NCBI GenBank assembly: GCA_018712465.1
Contig: DVGY01000028.1
Coordinates: forward strand, 1-8,590
Direction: 5' to 3'
Length of the DNA stretch: 8,590 nucleotides
From: Candidatus Egerieicola pullicola
Lineage (GTDB): Bacteria; Bacillota; Clostridia; Oscillospirales; Ruminococcaceae
Positions 1-6,349 of the stretch are shown here, in pieces. Numbering within the stretch: position 1 is the first letter of the stretch; every line of letters starts with the position of its first letter. Both the position numbers and the translations under genes were made by a program. The notes beneath the pieces were generated by a model. That model worked only from the letters and a program-made list of their open reading frames with translations, searched no databases and had not been told where the DNA came from.

Positions 1-1165
1 CCACTTCATCATGAAGCTGCGTCTGGTGAAGTTCGCTCGGACCCCGGAATATAACGAATTGTTCAGCGGCGACCCCACCTGGGTCACCGAATCCATCGGC
101 GGTGTGGACGTCAACGGCAACCACATGGTCACCAAAAACTCCTTCCGTTATCTCCACACCCTGGACAACCTGGGCCCCGCTCCCGAACCCAATATGACGG
201 TGCTTTGGGCCAAAAAGCTGCCCCGGAAGTTCAAGGAATACTGCGCCAAGATGTCCATCAAGTGCTCCTCTATCCAGTATGAGAACGACGACTTGATGCG
301 TCCCATCCACGGCGACGACTACGCCATTGCCTGCTGCGTGTCCTCCATGCGGGTGGGCAAGGAGATGCAGTTCTTCGGCGCCCGGGCCAACCTGGCCAAG
401 TGCCTGCTCTACGCCATCAACGGCGGTGTGGATGAACGGCTGAAGATCCAGGTGGCTCCCAAATACCGTCCCGTAGAAGGGGATTACCTGGATTACGACG
501 ACGTGATGGAAAAGTACGAACAGATGATGGAATGGCTGGCGGGCCTTTACGTCAACACCCTGAACATCATCCACTATATGCACGACAAATACTGCTATGA
601 AAAGCTGCAGATGGCCCTCCACGACCGGGAAGTGAAGCGCTACTTCGCCACCGGCATCGCCGGCCTCAGCGTGGTGGCGGACTCCTTGAGCGCCATTAAG
701 TACGCCAAGGTCAAGTGCATCCGGGACGAAAACGGCATTGTGGTGGACTACGACGTGGAAGGAGACTTCCCCAAATACGGCAACAACGATCCCCGTGTGG
801 ACGATATTGCCGTGGAAATTGTCCACAAGTTCATGGACATGATCCGCAAGCACCACACCTATCGCCACAGCGTTCCCACCATGTCCATCCTCACCATCAC
901 CTCCAATGTGGTGTACGGCAAGAAAACCGGCAACACCCCCGACGGACGGAAGATGGGCGTGCCCCTGGCTCCCGGCGCCAACCCCATGCACGGCCGGGAT
1001 ACCCACGGCGCAGCGGCCAGCTTGTCCAGCGTCAGCCGCCTGCCCTTCCGGGATGCCCAGGACGGCATCAGCAACACCTTCACCATCATTCCTGACGCCT
1101 TGGGCAAAAACGATAAGGTGTTTATGGGAGATCTGGATTTGGACCTGTTGGCAGACCAAGACTGA
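1..1165 (+). CDS. pflB: Pyruvate formate-lyase large (catalytic) chain, 5' partial, lacking the C-terminal glycyl-radical domain
   Basis: Formate C-acetyltransferase converts pyruvate and CoA to acetyl-CoA and formate by glycyl-radical chemistry. The reading frame is already open at base 2, so the ATG at 11 is internal; 387 codons are visible. The family block TPEYNELFSGDPTW is followed by YENDDLMRP, then IACCVS with the adjacent catalytic cysteines (bases 332-337, Cys418-Cys419 in E. coli), GARANLAK, NIIHYMHDKY, YGKKTGNTPDGR and PGANPMHGRD. The chain stops with TGA after ALGKNDK and a short acidic tail. In ordinary PFL about 85-90 more residues follow this point, including the RVSGY glycyl-radical loop. 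That domain is encoded separately at 1445-1687. The main domain shows no frameshift or decay, so the chain looks functional as one subunit of a split enzyme. Family identity is very secure; the split architecture is read directly from the sequence. Confidence 0.95.
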   Translation, partial: HFIMKLRLVKFARTPEYNELFSGDPTWVTESIGGVDVNGNHMVTKNSFRYLHTLDNLGPAPEPNMTVLWAKKLPRKFKEYCAKMSIKCSSIQYENDDLMRPIHGDDYAIACCVSSMRVGKEMQFFGARANLAKCLLYAINGGVDERLKIQVAPKYRPVEGDYLDYDDVMEKYEQMMEWLAGLYVNTLNIIHYMHDKYCYEKLQMALHDREVKRYFATGIAGLSVVADSLSAIKYAKVKCIRDENGIVVDYDVEGDFPKYGNNDPRVDDIAVEIVHKFMDMIRKHHTYRHSVPTMSILTITSNVVYGKKTGNTPDGRKMGVPLAPGANPMHGRDTHGAAASLSSVSRLPFRDAQDGISNTFTIIPDALGKNDKVFMGDLDLDLLADQD

Positions 1166-1195
1166 GTTTCCTGTTTGGGAAAGGAGGCGTGCCCC

Positions 1196-1399
1196 ATGAA
1201 TCCGGAGCAGCAAGAAGTGGACAAGCTGGTGGATTTACTGGACCAGCTTATGGAACAGGGTTCCGGCCACGTGAACTTTACGGTGGCGGAAGGGGAAGGG
1301 ATTTCCTATGAAACCCAAAATACCTCCGCCTGCCAGACCGGGAACTGTGCCTGCCGGGAACCCACCCTTCATCAAGGCATCGACGACGATGCGCAGTAA
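1196..1399 (+). CDS. Small protein (67 aa) resembling the N-terminal end of the PFL glycyl-radical domain, with a Cys-containing tail
   Basis: The ATG at 1196 is chosen because AAGGAGG (1181-1187) lies 8 nt upstream; an in-frame TTG at 1175 lies before that site. Residues 5-30 carry the pattern LVDLLD, then G-x-x-H-x-N-x-x-V. The same pattern occurs near the start of the glycyl-radical protein encoded next, so the two look like paralogues. Similarity ends there: no RVSGY radical loop is present, so it cannot host the glycyl radical. The C-terminal half holds Cys46, Cys51 and Cys53 (motif ACQTGNCAC) and an acidic end, DDD. It is in the same reading frame as the large PFL chain, separated by one TGA and ten sense codons. 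It could be a decayed duplicate of the domain, or an accessory protein that binds the large chain in place of the radical domain. The function is unknown; the good ribosome binding site argues that it is translated. Confidence 0.7.
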   Translation: MNPEQQEVDKLVDLLDQLMEQGSGHVNFTVAEGEGISYETQNTSACQTGNCACREPTLHQGIDDDAQ

Positions 1400-1444
1400 C
1401 ATCGGTTGATTTTTCTTTTCAACATGAAATAGGAGGTAGCAACT

Positions 1445-1687
1445 ATGGAAGCCAATCAGAATCAAGTGAACAATCTGGTGGATCTGCTGGACGGTTATGT
1501 GGAAAAAGGCGGTCACCACCTGAACGTCAATGTGCTGAATCGGGAAACTTTGCTGGATGCCCAGAAGCACCCGGAAAAGTATCCTCAGCTCACCATCCGG
1601 GTTTCCGGTTATGCCGTCAATTTCGTCAAGCTCACCAAGGAGCAGCAGGACGATGTGATCAGCCGGACCTTCCACGAATCTCTGTAA
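1445..1687 (+). CDS. Stand-alone glycyl-radical domain of pyruvate formate-lyase (GrcA/YfiD-like small subunit)
   Basis: This 80-aa protein is the missing C-terminal domain of PFL. The sequence runs NNLVDLLDGYVEKGGHHLN, NVLNRETLLDA, PEKYPQLTIRVSGYAV, KEQQDDVISRTFHESL, which matches the end of ordinary PFL nearly residue for residue. The radical-bearing glycine is Gly55 in RVSGY (codon 1607-1609), equivalent to Gly734 of E. coli PFL. AGGAGG at 1431-1436 lies 8 nt before the ATG, so it is translated independently. E. coli GrcA/YfiD is a comparable but longer protein (127 aa) that repairs full-length PFL after oxygen cleavage. Here the large chain at 1-1165 has no domain of its own, so this protein is probably an obligate subunit rather than a spare part. 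pflA, which installs the radical, follows 69 nt downstream. Confidence 0.93.
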   Translation: MEANQNQVNNLVDLLDGYVEKGGHHLNVNVLNRETLLDAQKHPEKYPQLTIRVSGYAVNFVKLTKEQQDDVISRTFHESL

Positions 1688-1704
1688 TAGAATCTTATTG
1701 GGTT

Positions 1705-1733
1705 GGAGGAGCAGGGTTTTCCTGTTCCTCTTT
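1705..1733 (+). promoter_or_regulatory. Intercistronic hairpin between the radical-domain gene and pflA
   Basis: Bases 1706-1715 (GAGGAGCAGG) pair with 1721-1730 (CCTGTTCCTC) through ten pairs, one of them G-U, around the loop GTTTT. Only three T residues follow (1731-1733) before CCTGCG. The T tract is therefore too short for a full terminator, and pflA has no visible promoter of its own. It most likely acts as a partial attenuator or an mRNA processing/stability element that sets less activase than enzyme. The pairing is seen; the role is inferred. Confidence 0.6.
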
Positions 1734-1756
1734 CCTGCGTTAGGAGGCGGTTTTGT

Positions 1757-2515
1757 ATGATCGGCTATGTCCATTCCCTGGAAAGCTTCGGCGCCATGGA
1801 TGGGCCGGGAATCCGGTTTGTGGTGTTTTTGGAAGGATGTCCCATGCGCTGCCAATATTGCCATAACCCGGACACCTGGGAAATCCGAAAAAAAACTCCC
1901 ATGACGGTGGAGGAGATTTTGCAGCAGTACGACGGCTGCAAGGAATTCTGCCGGGGCGGCATCACCGTTACCGGCGGGGAACCGTTGGTGCAGATGGAAT
2001 TTGTCACCCAGTTGTTCACCCAGGCCAAACAGAAGGGGATCCACACCTGCCTGGACACCAGCGGCATCCTCTTTGATCCCCAGCACACCGAAAAAATGGA
2101 TGCACTGCTTGCCGTCACCGATTTGGTGATGCTGGACATCAAGGAAATTGATCCCCAAAAGCATCTGGCCCTCACCGGACAGCCCAACGAAAAGATTTTG
2201 GCCTACGCCCAATATCTGGCTCAGAAGGGCATTCCCATCTGGATCCGCCATGTGGTGGTGCCGGGCATCACCGACGATCCCAAAGACCTGTTTGCTTTGG
2301 GCGAGTTTATTGCCGGGCTGAAAACCATCAAGGCCCTGGACGTGCTTCCTTACCACGATATGGGTAAGGTGAAGTACAAGGCCCTGGGCATCCCCTATCC
2401 CTTGGAGGAAGTGCCGCCTTTGTCCAAGGAGGATGCCGCCAAGGCCAAGGACATCATCCTCTCCGGCATGAAAAAGCGATTGAAAGAGGAGCGAAGCCAA
2501 GGGTTGCGCCGCTAA
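1757..2515 (+). CDS. pflA: Pyruvate formate-lyase-activating enzyme (radical SAM)
   Basis: This cytosolic radical SAM enzyme uses S-adenosylmethionine and a [4Fe-4S] cluster to abstract hydrogen from the PFL glycine. It is 252 aa, close to the 246 aa of E. coli PflA. The ATG at 1757 is chosen because TAGGAGG (1741-1747) precedes it by 9 nt. The N-terminal block SFGAMDGPGIRFVVFLEGC is typical of PflA. The cluster ligands are Cys28, Cys32 and Cys35 (CPMRCQYC), and the SAM-binding GGEP is at residues 73-76. There is no insert with extra CxxCxxC clusters, which separates it from activases of other glycyl-radical enzymes and matches the PFL type. Its substrate here would be the 80-aa stand-alone radical domain encoded just upstream, presumably docked on the large chain. 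Assignment is secure. Confidence 0.97.
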   Translation: MIGYVHSLESFGAMDGPGIRFVVFLEGCPMRCQYCHNPDTWEIRKKTPMTVEEILQQYDGCKEFCRGGITVTGGEPLVQMEFVTQLFTQAKQKGIHTCLDTSGILFDPQHTEKMDALLAVTDLVMLDIKEIDPQKHLALTGQPNEKILAYAQYLAQKGIPIWIRHVVVPGITDDPKDLFALGEFIAGLKTIKALDVLPYHDMGKVKYKALGIPYPLEEVPPLSKEDAAKAKDIILSGMKKRLKEERSQGLRR

Positions 2516-2523
2516 ATTTTTTC

Positions 2524-2558
2524 TTCCCCTGAACGTGAAAGTTTGGGGGAATTTTTTT
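2524..2558 (+). terminator. Intrinsic terminator of the pfl operon
   Basis: An 11-bp stem (2524-2534 with 2541-2551, two G-U pairs) encloses the loop GTGAAA and is followed by seven T residues at 2552-2558. It starts 9 nt after the pflA stop and closes the operon. Confidence 0.9.
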
Positions 2559-2604
2559 GTAGAATTTTAAAATTTTACAAATTACGAATATGCCGAAAAA
2601 TCCA

Positions 2605-2632
2605 TTGACTTCTGTCAATAATATGGTAAACT
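2605..2632 (+). promoter_or_regulatory. Sigma-A-type promoter of hppA with extended -10
   Basis: TTGACT (2605-2610) and TAAACT (2627-2632) are separated by 16 bp, and TGG stands directly before the -10 box, giving the TGnTAAACT form of an extended -10. Transcription should start near 2639, giving a leader of about 78 nt before hppA. Confidence 0.75.
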
Positions 2633-2641
2633 GAAGATAAG

Positions 2642-2680
2642 TAGGGCGATACAAATAGAATCGTATCGGCGCGCACCCTA
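2642..2680 (+). promoter_or_regulatory. Structured 5' leader hairpin of hppA mRNA
   Basis: TAGGG (2642-2646) pairs with CCCTA (2676-2680) outside, and CGATAC (2647-2652) pairs with GTATCG (2663-2668) inside, leaving a one-sided seven-base bulge GCGCGCA. The hairpin lies at the expected 5' end of the transcript and is followed by an A/T-rich single-stranded stretch to the AGGAGG site at 2705-2710. No known riboswitch class is recognised. It may simply protect the mRNA 5' end. Confidence 0.5.
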
Positions 2681-2716
2681 AATTTTAGTAAAATAAAACA
2701 AACTAGGAGGGATACT

Positions 2717-4765
2717 ATGGATTGGTGGATCTATTTGATTCCAGTTTTGGCCGGCTTGCTGGCTCTGGCGTTTGCGGTGTACTTTGCTTTGTTTATCCGC
2801 AAGCAGGAGGCGGGCAATCCGCGGATGAAACAGATCTCCGGTGCCATCACCACCGGCGCACGGGCCTTTTTGCTTTCGGAGTATAAGATCTTAGTGATCT
2901 TTGCCGCCGTGCTGTTTGTGGTCATTGGACTGGTGATTAGTTTTCCCACTGCCATCTGCTTTTTGATCGGCGCCTTGTTTTCCACCTTGGCCGGGTATTT
3001 CGGCATGACGGTGGCCACGATGGCCAATGTGCGCACCGCCAACGCCGCCCGAAAAAGCGGAATGAACCAAGCGCTGAAAATCGCCTTCCGGGGCGGAGCG
3101 GTCATGGGCTTGTCGGTGGTAGGCTTAGGCGTGGTGGGCATGGGCCTGATTTTCCTGTTTTTGGTGAATACCTACGATCTGGCCAGCGACAGCACCATGC
3201 TGAACATCTTCACCGGATTTAGCTTGGGCGCTTCTTCCATCGCCTTGTTTGCCCGGGTGGGCGGCGGGATCTACACCAAAGCCGCCGACGTGGGAGCAGA
3301 CCTGGTGGGGAAGGTGGAAGCCGGGATTCCGGAAGACGACCCCCGGAACCCTGCCACCATCGCCGATAACGTGGGCGACAATGTAGGCGACGTGGCCGGT
3401 ATGGGTGCGGATTTGTTTGAAAGCTACGTGGGCTCCATTGTTTCCGCCATCACCCTGGCCTTTGCCGCTTCCTACACCGGTTCCGACGCCATCACCGGGG
3501 CTATGTTCCCCCTGTTGCTCTGTGCCATGGGCATTCTGGGCTCGGTGATCGCCGCCTTTTTCGTTCGGGGCAAGGAAAACTCCGACCCCCAGCGGGCTTT
3601 GAATTTAGGAGAATATATCGCCACCGGCTTGGTGATTGTGGGAGGCTTGCTGCTAAGCTGGTTCATGATGGGTTCTCTCAATCCCTTCTGGGCACTGCTG
3701 GCCGGTTTGGTGGTGGGCACCGCCATCGGCAAACTCACCGAACTGTATACTTCGGATAAGTACAAGTCGGTGAAGAGCATTGCCGAAAGCTCTAAAACCG
3801 GTTCTGCCACCAACATCATCACCGGCCTTAGCGTGGGCATGAAATCCACTGCCATTCCCGTGCTGTTTATTGTGGCGGGGATTTTAGTGGCCTACGCCTT
3901 TATGGGCCTGTACGGCATTGCTTTGGCGGCTGTGGGAATGCTCTCCACCACCGGCATTACCGTGGCGGTGGACGCTTACGGCCCCATTGCGGACAACGCC
4001 GGGGGCATTGCGGAGATGAGTGAACTGGATCCCCATGTCCGGGAAATCACCGATAAGCTGGACAGCGTGGGCAACACCACTGCCGCCATTGGGAAAGGCT
4101 TTGCCATTGGCTCCGCCGCTTTGACGGCGCTGGCCCTGTTTGCCTCCTTTGCAGAGACGGCGGGGATTGCGTCCAATGGCATGAGTATCCTCAACGCCAA
4201 AGTGGTGGTGGGGCTGTTCCTGGGGGGCATGCTGCCTTTCCTGTTCTCTGCCTTTACCATGAGCAGCGTGGGCCGGGCAGCTAATAAGATGATTGACGAA
4301 GTGCGCCGTCAATTTCAGGAAAAGCCGGGCATTCTCCAAGGTAAGGAAGAACCGGATTATTCCCGCTGTGTGGCCATTTCCACTAAGGCAGCCCTGCGGG
4401 AGATGATTCTGCCCGGTGTGATGGCAGTGTTGGCTCCTTTGGCGGTGGGATTCCTGCTGGGCGTGGAGTGCCTGGGAGGCTTGCTGGCCGGTTCTTTGGT
4501 CACCGGTGTGATGCTGGCTATCTTTATGGCCAACAGCGGCGGCGCCTGGGATAACGCCAAAAAGTATATTGAAAGCCTGCCGGAACACGGCAAAGGTTCC
4601 GACGCCCATAAGGCCGCCGTGGTAGGGGATACGGTAGGGGATCCCTTTAAGGACACTTCCGGCCCCTCCCTGAATATTCTGATTAAACTGATGACCATTG
4701 TGTCTCTGGTGTTTGTGCCCGCCTTTTTGGCGGTGAATGCCGGCGCAGGATTGTTGGTATTTTAA
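2717..4765 (+). CDS. hppA: Membrane-bound ion-translocating pyrophosphatase (K+-dependent type)
   Basis: This integral membrane enzyme couples hydrolysis of pyrophosphate to export of Na+ and/or H+. It is 682 aa, normal for the family, with about 16 hydrophobic segments starting at residues 5-25. ATG 2717 follows AGGAGG (2705-2710). The catalytic signature GGGIYTKAADVGADLVGKVE begins near residue 181. The pyrophosphate/Mg2+ motif DDPRNPATIADNVGDNVGD spans 207-225, and the C-terminal motif DTVGDPFKDTSGPS starts at Asp638. In GNTTAAIGKG (452-461), Ala456 and Gly459 occupy the positions that are Lys and Thr in K+-independent enzymes, so this one belongs to the K+-dependent class. Many bacterial members of that class pump Na+, sometimes with H+; the exact ion is not settled here. 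It has its own promoter and terminator. It would recycle biosynthetic pyrophosphate into an ion gradient, an energy saving typical of fermenters. Confidence 0.97.
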   Translation: MDWWIYLIPVLAGLLALAFAVYFALFIRKQEAGNPRMKQISGAITTGARAFLLSEYKILVIFAAVLFVVIGLVISFPTAICFLIGALFSTLAGYFGMTVATMANVRTANAARKSGMNQALKIAFRGGAVMGLSVVGLGVVGMGLIFLFLVNTYDLASDSTMLNIFTGFSLGASSIALFARVGGGIYTKAADVGADLVGKVEAGIPEDDPRNPATIADNVGDNVGDVAGMGADLFESYVGSIVSAITLAFAASYTGSDAITGAMFPLLLCAMGILGSVIAAFFVRGKENSDPQRALNLGEYIATGLVIVGGLLLSWFMMGSLNPFWALLAGLVVGTAIGKLTELYTSDKYKSVKSIAESSKTGSATNIITGLSVGMKSTAIPVLFIVAGILVAYAFMGLYGIALAAVGMLSTTGITVAVDAYGPIADNAGGIAEMSELDPHVREITDKLDSVGNTTAAIGKGFAIGSAALTALALFASFAETAGIASNGMSILNAKVVVGLFLGGMLPFLFSAFTMSSVGRAANKMIDEVRRQFQEKPGILQGKEEPDYSRCVAISTKAALREMILPGVMAVLAPLAVGFLLGVECLGGLLAGSLVTGVMLAIFMANSGGAWDNAKKYIESLPEHGKGSDAHKAAVVGDTVGDPFKDTSGPSLNILIKLMTIVSLVFVPAFLAVNAGAGLLVF

Positions 4766-4771
4766 GGGATG

Positions 4772-4806
4772 CAGCCGCTTCCGGTTTGGGGGCGGCTGAT
4801 TCTTTT
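4772..4806 (+). terminator. Intrinsic terminator of hppA
   Basis: An 11-bp GC-rich stem (4772-4782 with 4788-4798, two G-U pairs) encloses GGTTT and is followed by ATTCTTTT. It lies 6 nt after the hppA stop codon. Confidence 0.85.
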
Positions 4807-4835
4807 GAGGCATACTCCGTGATAAAATAGAGGCA

Positions 4836-4865
4836 TTGGACAAGTCCGCCGGCCTGCGGTATACT
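4836..4865 (+). promoter_or_regulatory. Probable promoter of the alcohol dehydrogenase gene
   Basis: TTGGAC (4836-4841) and TATACT (4860-4865) are separated by 18 bp, the only good pair between the hppA terminator and the next start codon. Predicted transcription start is near 4872. No Rex-type TTGT...ACAA redox operator was seen around it. Confidence 0.65.
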
Positions 4866-4880
4866 AAGAATTGAAGAAAA

Positions 4881-4898
4881 GCCGCTTTCTGGGGCGGC
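4881..4898 (+). promoter_or_regulatory. Leader hairpin just upstream of the alcohol dehydrogenase ribosome binding site
   Basis: GCCGC (4881-4885) pairs with GCGGC (4894-4898). It ends 8 nt before the AAGGAGG site (4907-4913). There is no T tract, so it is not a terminator. It could tune translation or stabilise the mRNA end; the role is unproven. Confidence 0.4.
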
Positions 4899-4920
4899 AA
4901 GATTGCAAGGAGGAACCAAA

Positions 4921-6087
4921 ATGAATTTGGATTTTACCTACTATAACCCTACAAAAATCTACTTTGGCAAAGACGCTCTCAGCAACCTTCCCGCTGAGCT
5001 GGCCCGCTACGGAAATACGGTGCTGCTGGTGTACGGCAAAGGCTCGGTGAAAAAGCTGGGCCTGTACGATCAGGTCATGGAAATGCTGGCCCAGGCCGGA
5101 AAAACGGTGGTGGAGCTGCCGGGCATCAAGTCCAACCCCACCTACGCCCAGCTTCAGGAAGGAGCACGATTGGTCCGGGAGCATCAAGTGGATCTGATCC
5201 TGGCGGTGGGCGGCGGTTCCGTCATCGACTGCTCCAAGGGTATCTCGGTGGCTGCTTACTGCGAAGGGGACCCCTGGCAGCGCTACTGGGTGGATATGGA
5301 AGAGGTCAACAACCCTATCGTCCCGGTGGGCAGCATCCTCACCATGGCGGGCACCGGTTCTGAAATGAACGGCGGTTCGGTGATTACCAACGATGAGGTC
5401 AAGATGAAAAACGGCCGGGTGTTTGAACCGGATGTGTACCCCAAATTTTCCATCCTGAACCCGGAATACACCTACACCGTCCCCAAGTACCAAATGGTCA
5501 GCGGCATCTTCGACACCATGTCCCATTTGATGGAGCAGTACTTCTCCGGTGAGGACGATAACACCACCGATTACCTCATTGAAGGGGTGATGGACTCCCT
5601 GATCCACAGCGCCCGGGAAGCCCTCCAGGACCCCCATAGCTACCAAGCCCGGAGTAATATCATGTGGTGCGCCACCTTGGGATTAAATACCCTCACCGGC
5701 CTGTCTAAGACCCAGGACTGGGAGGTGCACAACATTGAACACCAGATCGGCGCCTACACCGACTGCGCCCATGGAGCGGGCCTGGCGGTAGTTTCTCCCC
5801 ATTATTACCGGTATGTCGCCCCCTACGGTTTGGATAAGTTCGTCCGGTTTGCCCAAAAGGTCTGGAAGGTGGACACCACCGGCATGACCAAGGAGCAGGC
5901 CGCTATGGCCGGAATTGACAAGCTGGCGGAGTTTATCCAGGAGCTGGGCCTGCCCACCACCCTGCGGGAATTGGGGGTAACCAGCCCGGAAATGGCGGCA
6001 GAGATCGCCAATTCCACCTATCCCGGCGGCGGATATAAAAAGTTGGATACCGCTGATATTCAGGAAATCTTGAAACAGGCCTATTGA
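4921..6087 (+). CDS. Iron-containing alcohol dehydrogenase, YqhD/BdhA (NAD(P)H-dependent butanol dehydrogenase) type
   Basis: This cytosolic type III alcohol dehydrogenase reduces aldehydes such as acetaldehyde or butyraldehyde to alcohols with NAD(P)H. It is 388 aa, the usual size for the YqhD/BdhA branch. ATG 4921 follows AAGGAGG (4907-4913); an in-frame TTG at 4903 lies ahead of that site and is not credible. The opening DFTYYNPTKIYFGKDAL is typical of this branch. GKGS at 39-42 lies where YqhD contacts NADPH, and the dinucleotide motif GGGSVID starts at residue 97. The metal ligands are Asp198, His202, His270 and His284, in GIFDTMSHLME and DWEVHNIEH...CAHGAG, with His274 as the probable catalytic histidine. 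It stands alone between its own promoter and terminator. It is a likely electron sink for acetyl-CoA-derived aldehydes. The precise substrate and cofactor preference are inferred. Confidence 0.93.
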   Translation: MNLDFTYYNPTKIYFGKDALSNLPAELARYGNTVLLVYGKGSVKKLGLYDQVMEMLAQAGKTVVELPGIKSNPTYAQLQEGARLVREHQVDLILAVGGGSVIDCSKGISVAAYCEGDPWQRYWVDMEEVNNPIVPVGSILTMAGTGSEMNGGSVITNDEVKMKNGRVFEPDVYPKFSILNPEYTYTVPKYQMVSGIFDTMSHLMEQYFSGEDDNTTDYLIEGVMDSLIHSAREALQDPHSYQARSNIMWCATLGLNTLTGLSKTQDWEVHNIEHQIGAYTDCAHGAGLAVVSPHYYRYVAPYGLDKFVRFAQKVWKVDTTGMTKEQAAMAGIDKLAEFIQELGLPTTLRELGVTSPEMAAEIANSTYPGGGYKKLDTADIQEILKQAY

Positions 6088-6103
6088 TGGCTGGATAGAA
6101 ACC

Positions 6104-6145
6104 AAAAAAGATCCCGGTGAGTTGGTCGGCTCATCGGGATTTTTT
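6104..6145 (+). terminator. Intrinsic terminator of the alcohol dehydrogenase gene
   Basis: A run of A (6104-6109) precedes an 11-bp stem (6111-6121 with 6130-6140, one G-U pair) with loop TTGGTCGG and a T tract ending at 6145. The A run and T run could also let it work weakly from the minus strand. Confidence 0.9.
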
Positions 6146-6229
6146 CATGGATTTTGATAAAGAAAAGGGTGGGTTAAAAAAGTGTGTTTTATCGTAGAGC
6201 TCCTTTGCGTCTCTGCCATTTTTGAAATA

Positions 6230-6264
6230 GAAGGAATGGAAACATTAGTTTTTGACATTCCTTC
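6230..6264. repeat. Perfect 9-bp inverted repeat in the convergent intergenic region
   Basis: GAAGGAATG (6230-6238) and CATTCCTTC (6256-6264) are exact reverse complements around a 17-nt spacer. It lies in the gene-free stretch 6146-6481 just before the tandem repeat. No T tract follows on either strand. The role is unknown. Confidence 0.6.
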
Positions 6265-6273
6265 CCAGTCAAC

Positions 6274-6330
6274 ACTGCAATAGCCCAAAGAGCCGGGGCC
6301 CCAAAAAAACCGCTTTTTGGAGAAAAGGAG
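6274..6330. repeat. Tandem hairpin repeat, copy 1
   Basis: This is the first of two copies beginning ACTGCAATAGCCCAAAG, then GCCGGGGCCCC, an A run, a T run and GAAAAGGAG. Inside, CCAAAAA (6301-6307) pairs with TTTTTGG (6314-6320). Copies are offset by 76 nt. The element sits between two converging transcription units and has no believable coding content. Confidence 0.85.
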
Positions 6331-6349
6331 ATGTGAAGGAGCAGCGACG

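Noticed and set aside
1163..1165. TGA recoded (selenocysteine or another amino acid) to join the large chain to the 67-aa ORF
   Set aside because: A ribosome binding site and ATG follow within 33 nt, no SECIS-like hairpin was evident, and TGA also ends the alcohol dehydrogenase gene. Even joined, the product would lack the glycyl-radical loop.
1160..1450. The split PFL as a simple frameshift or sequencing error
   Set aside because: The pieces are separated by several stop codons, two good ribosome binding sites and about 280 nt including an extra ORF. No single-base error would restore a normal fused PFL.
1235..2500. Long minus-strand open frame opposite the radical-domain and pflA genes
   Set aside because: It is a shadow of two confidently identified genes, has no ribosome binding site, and shows no recognisable protein motifs.
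3884..4900. Long minus-strand open frame opposite hppA
   Set aside because: The translation is rich in His, Gln and Arg, which is typical of an antisense shadow, and hppA is certain on the other strand.
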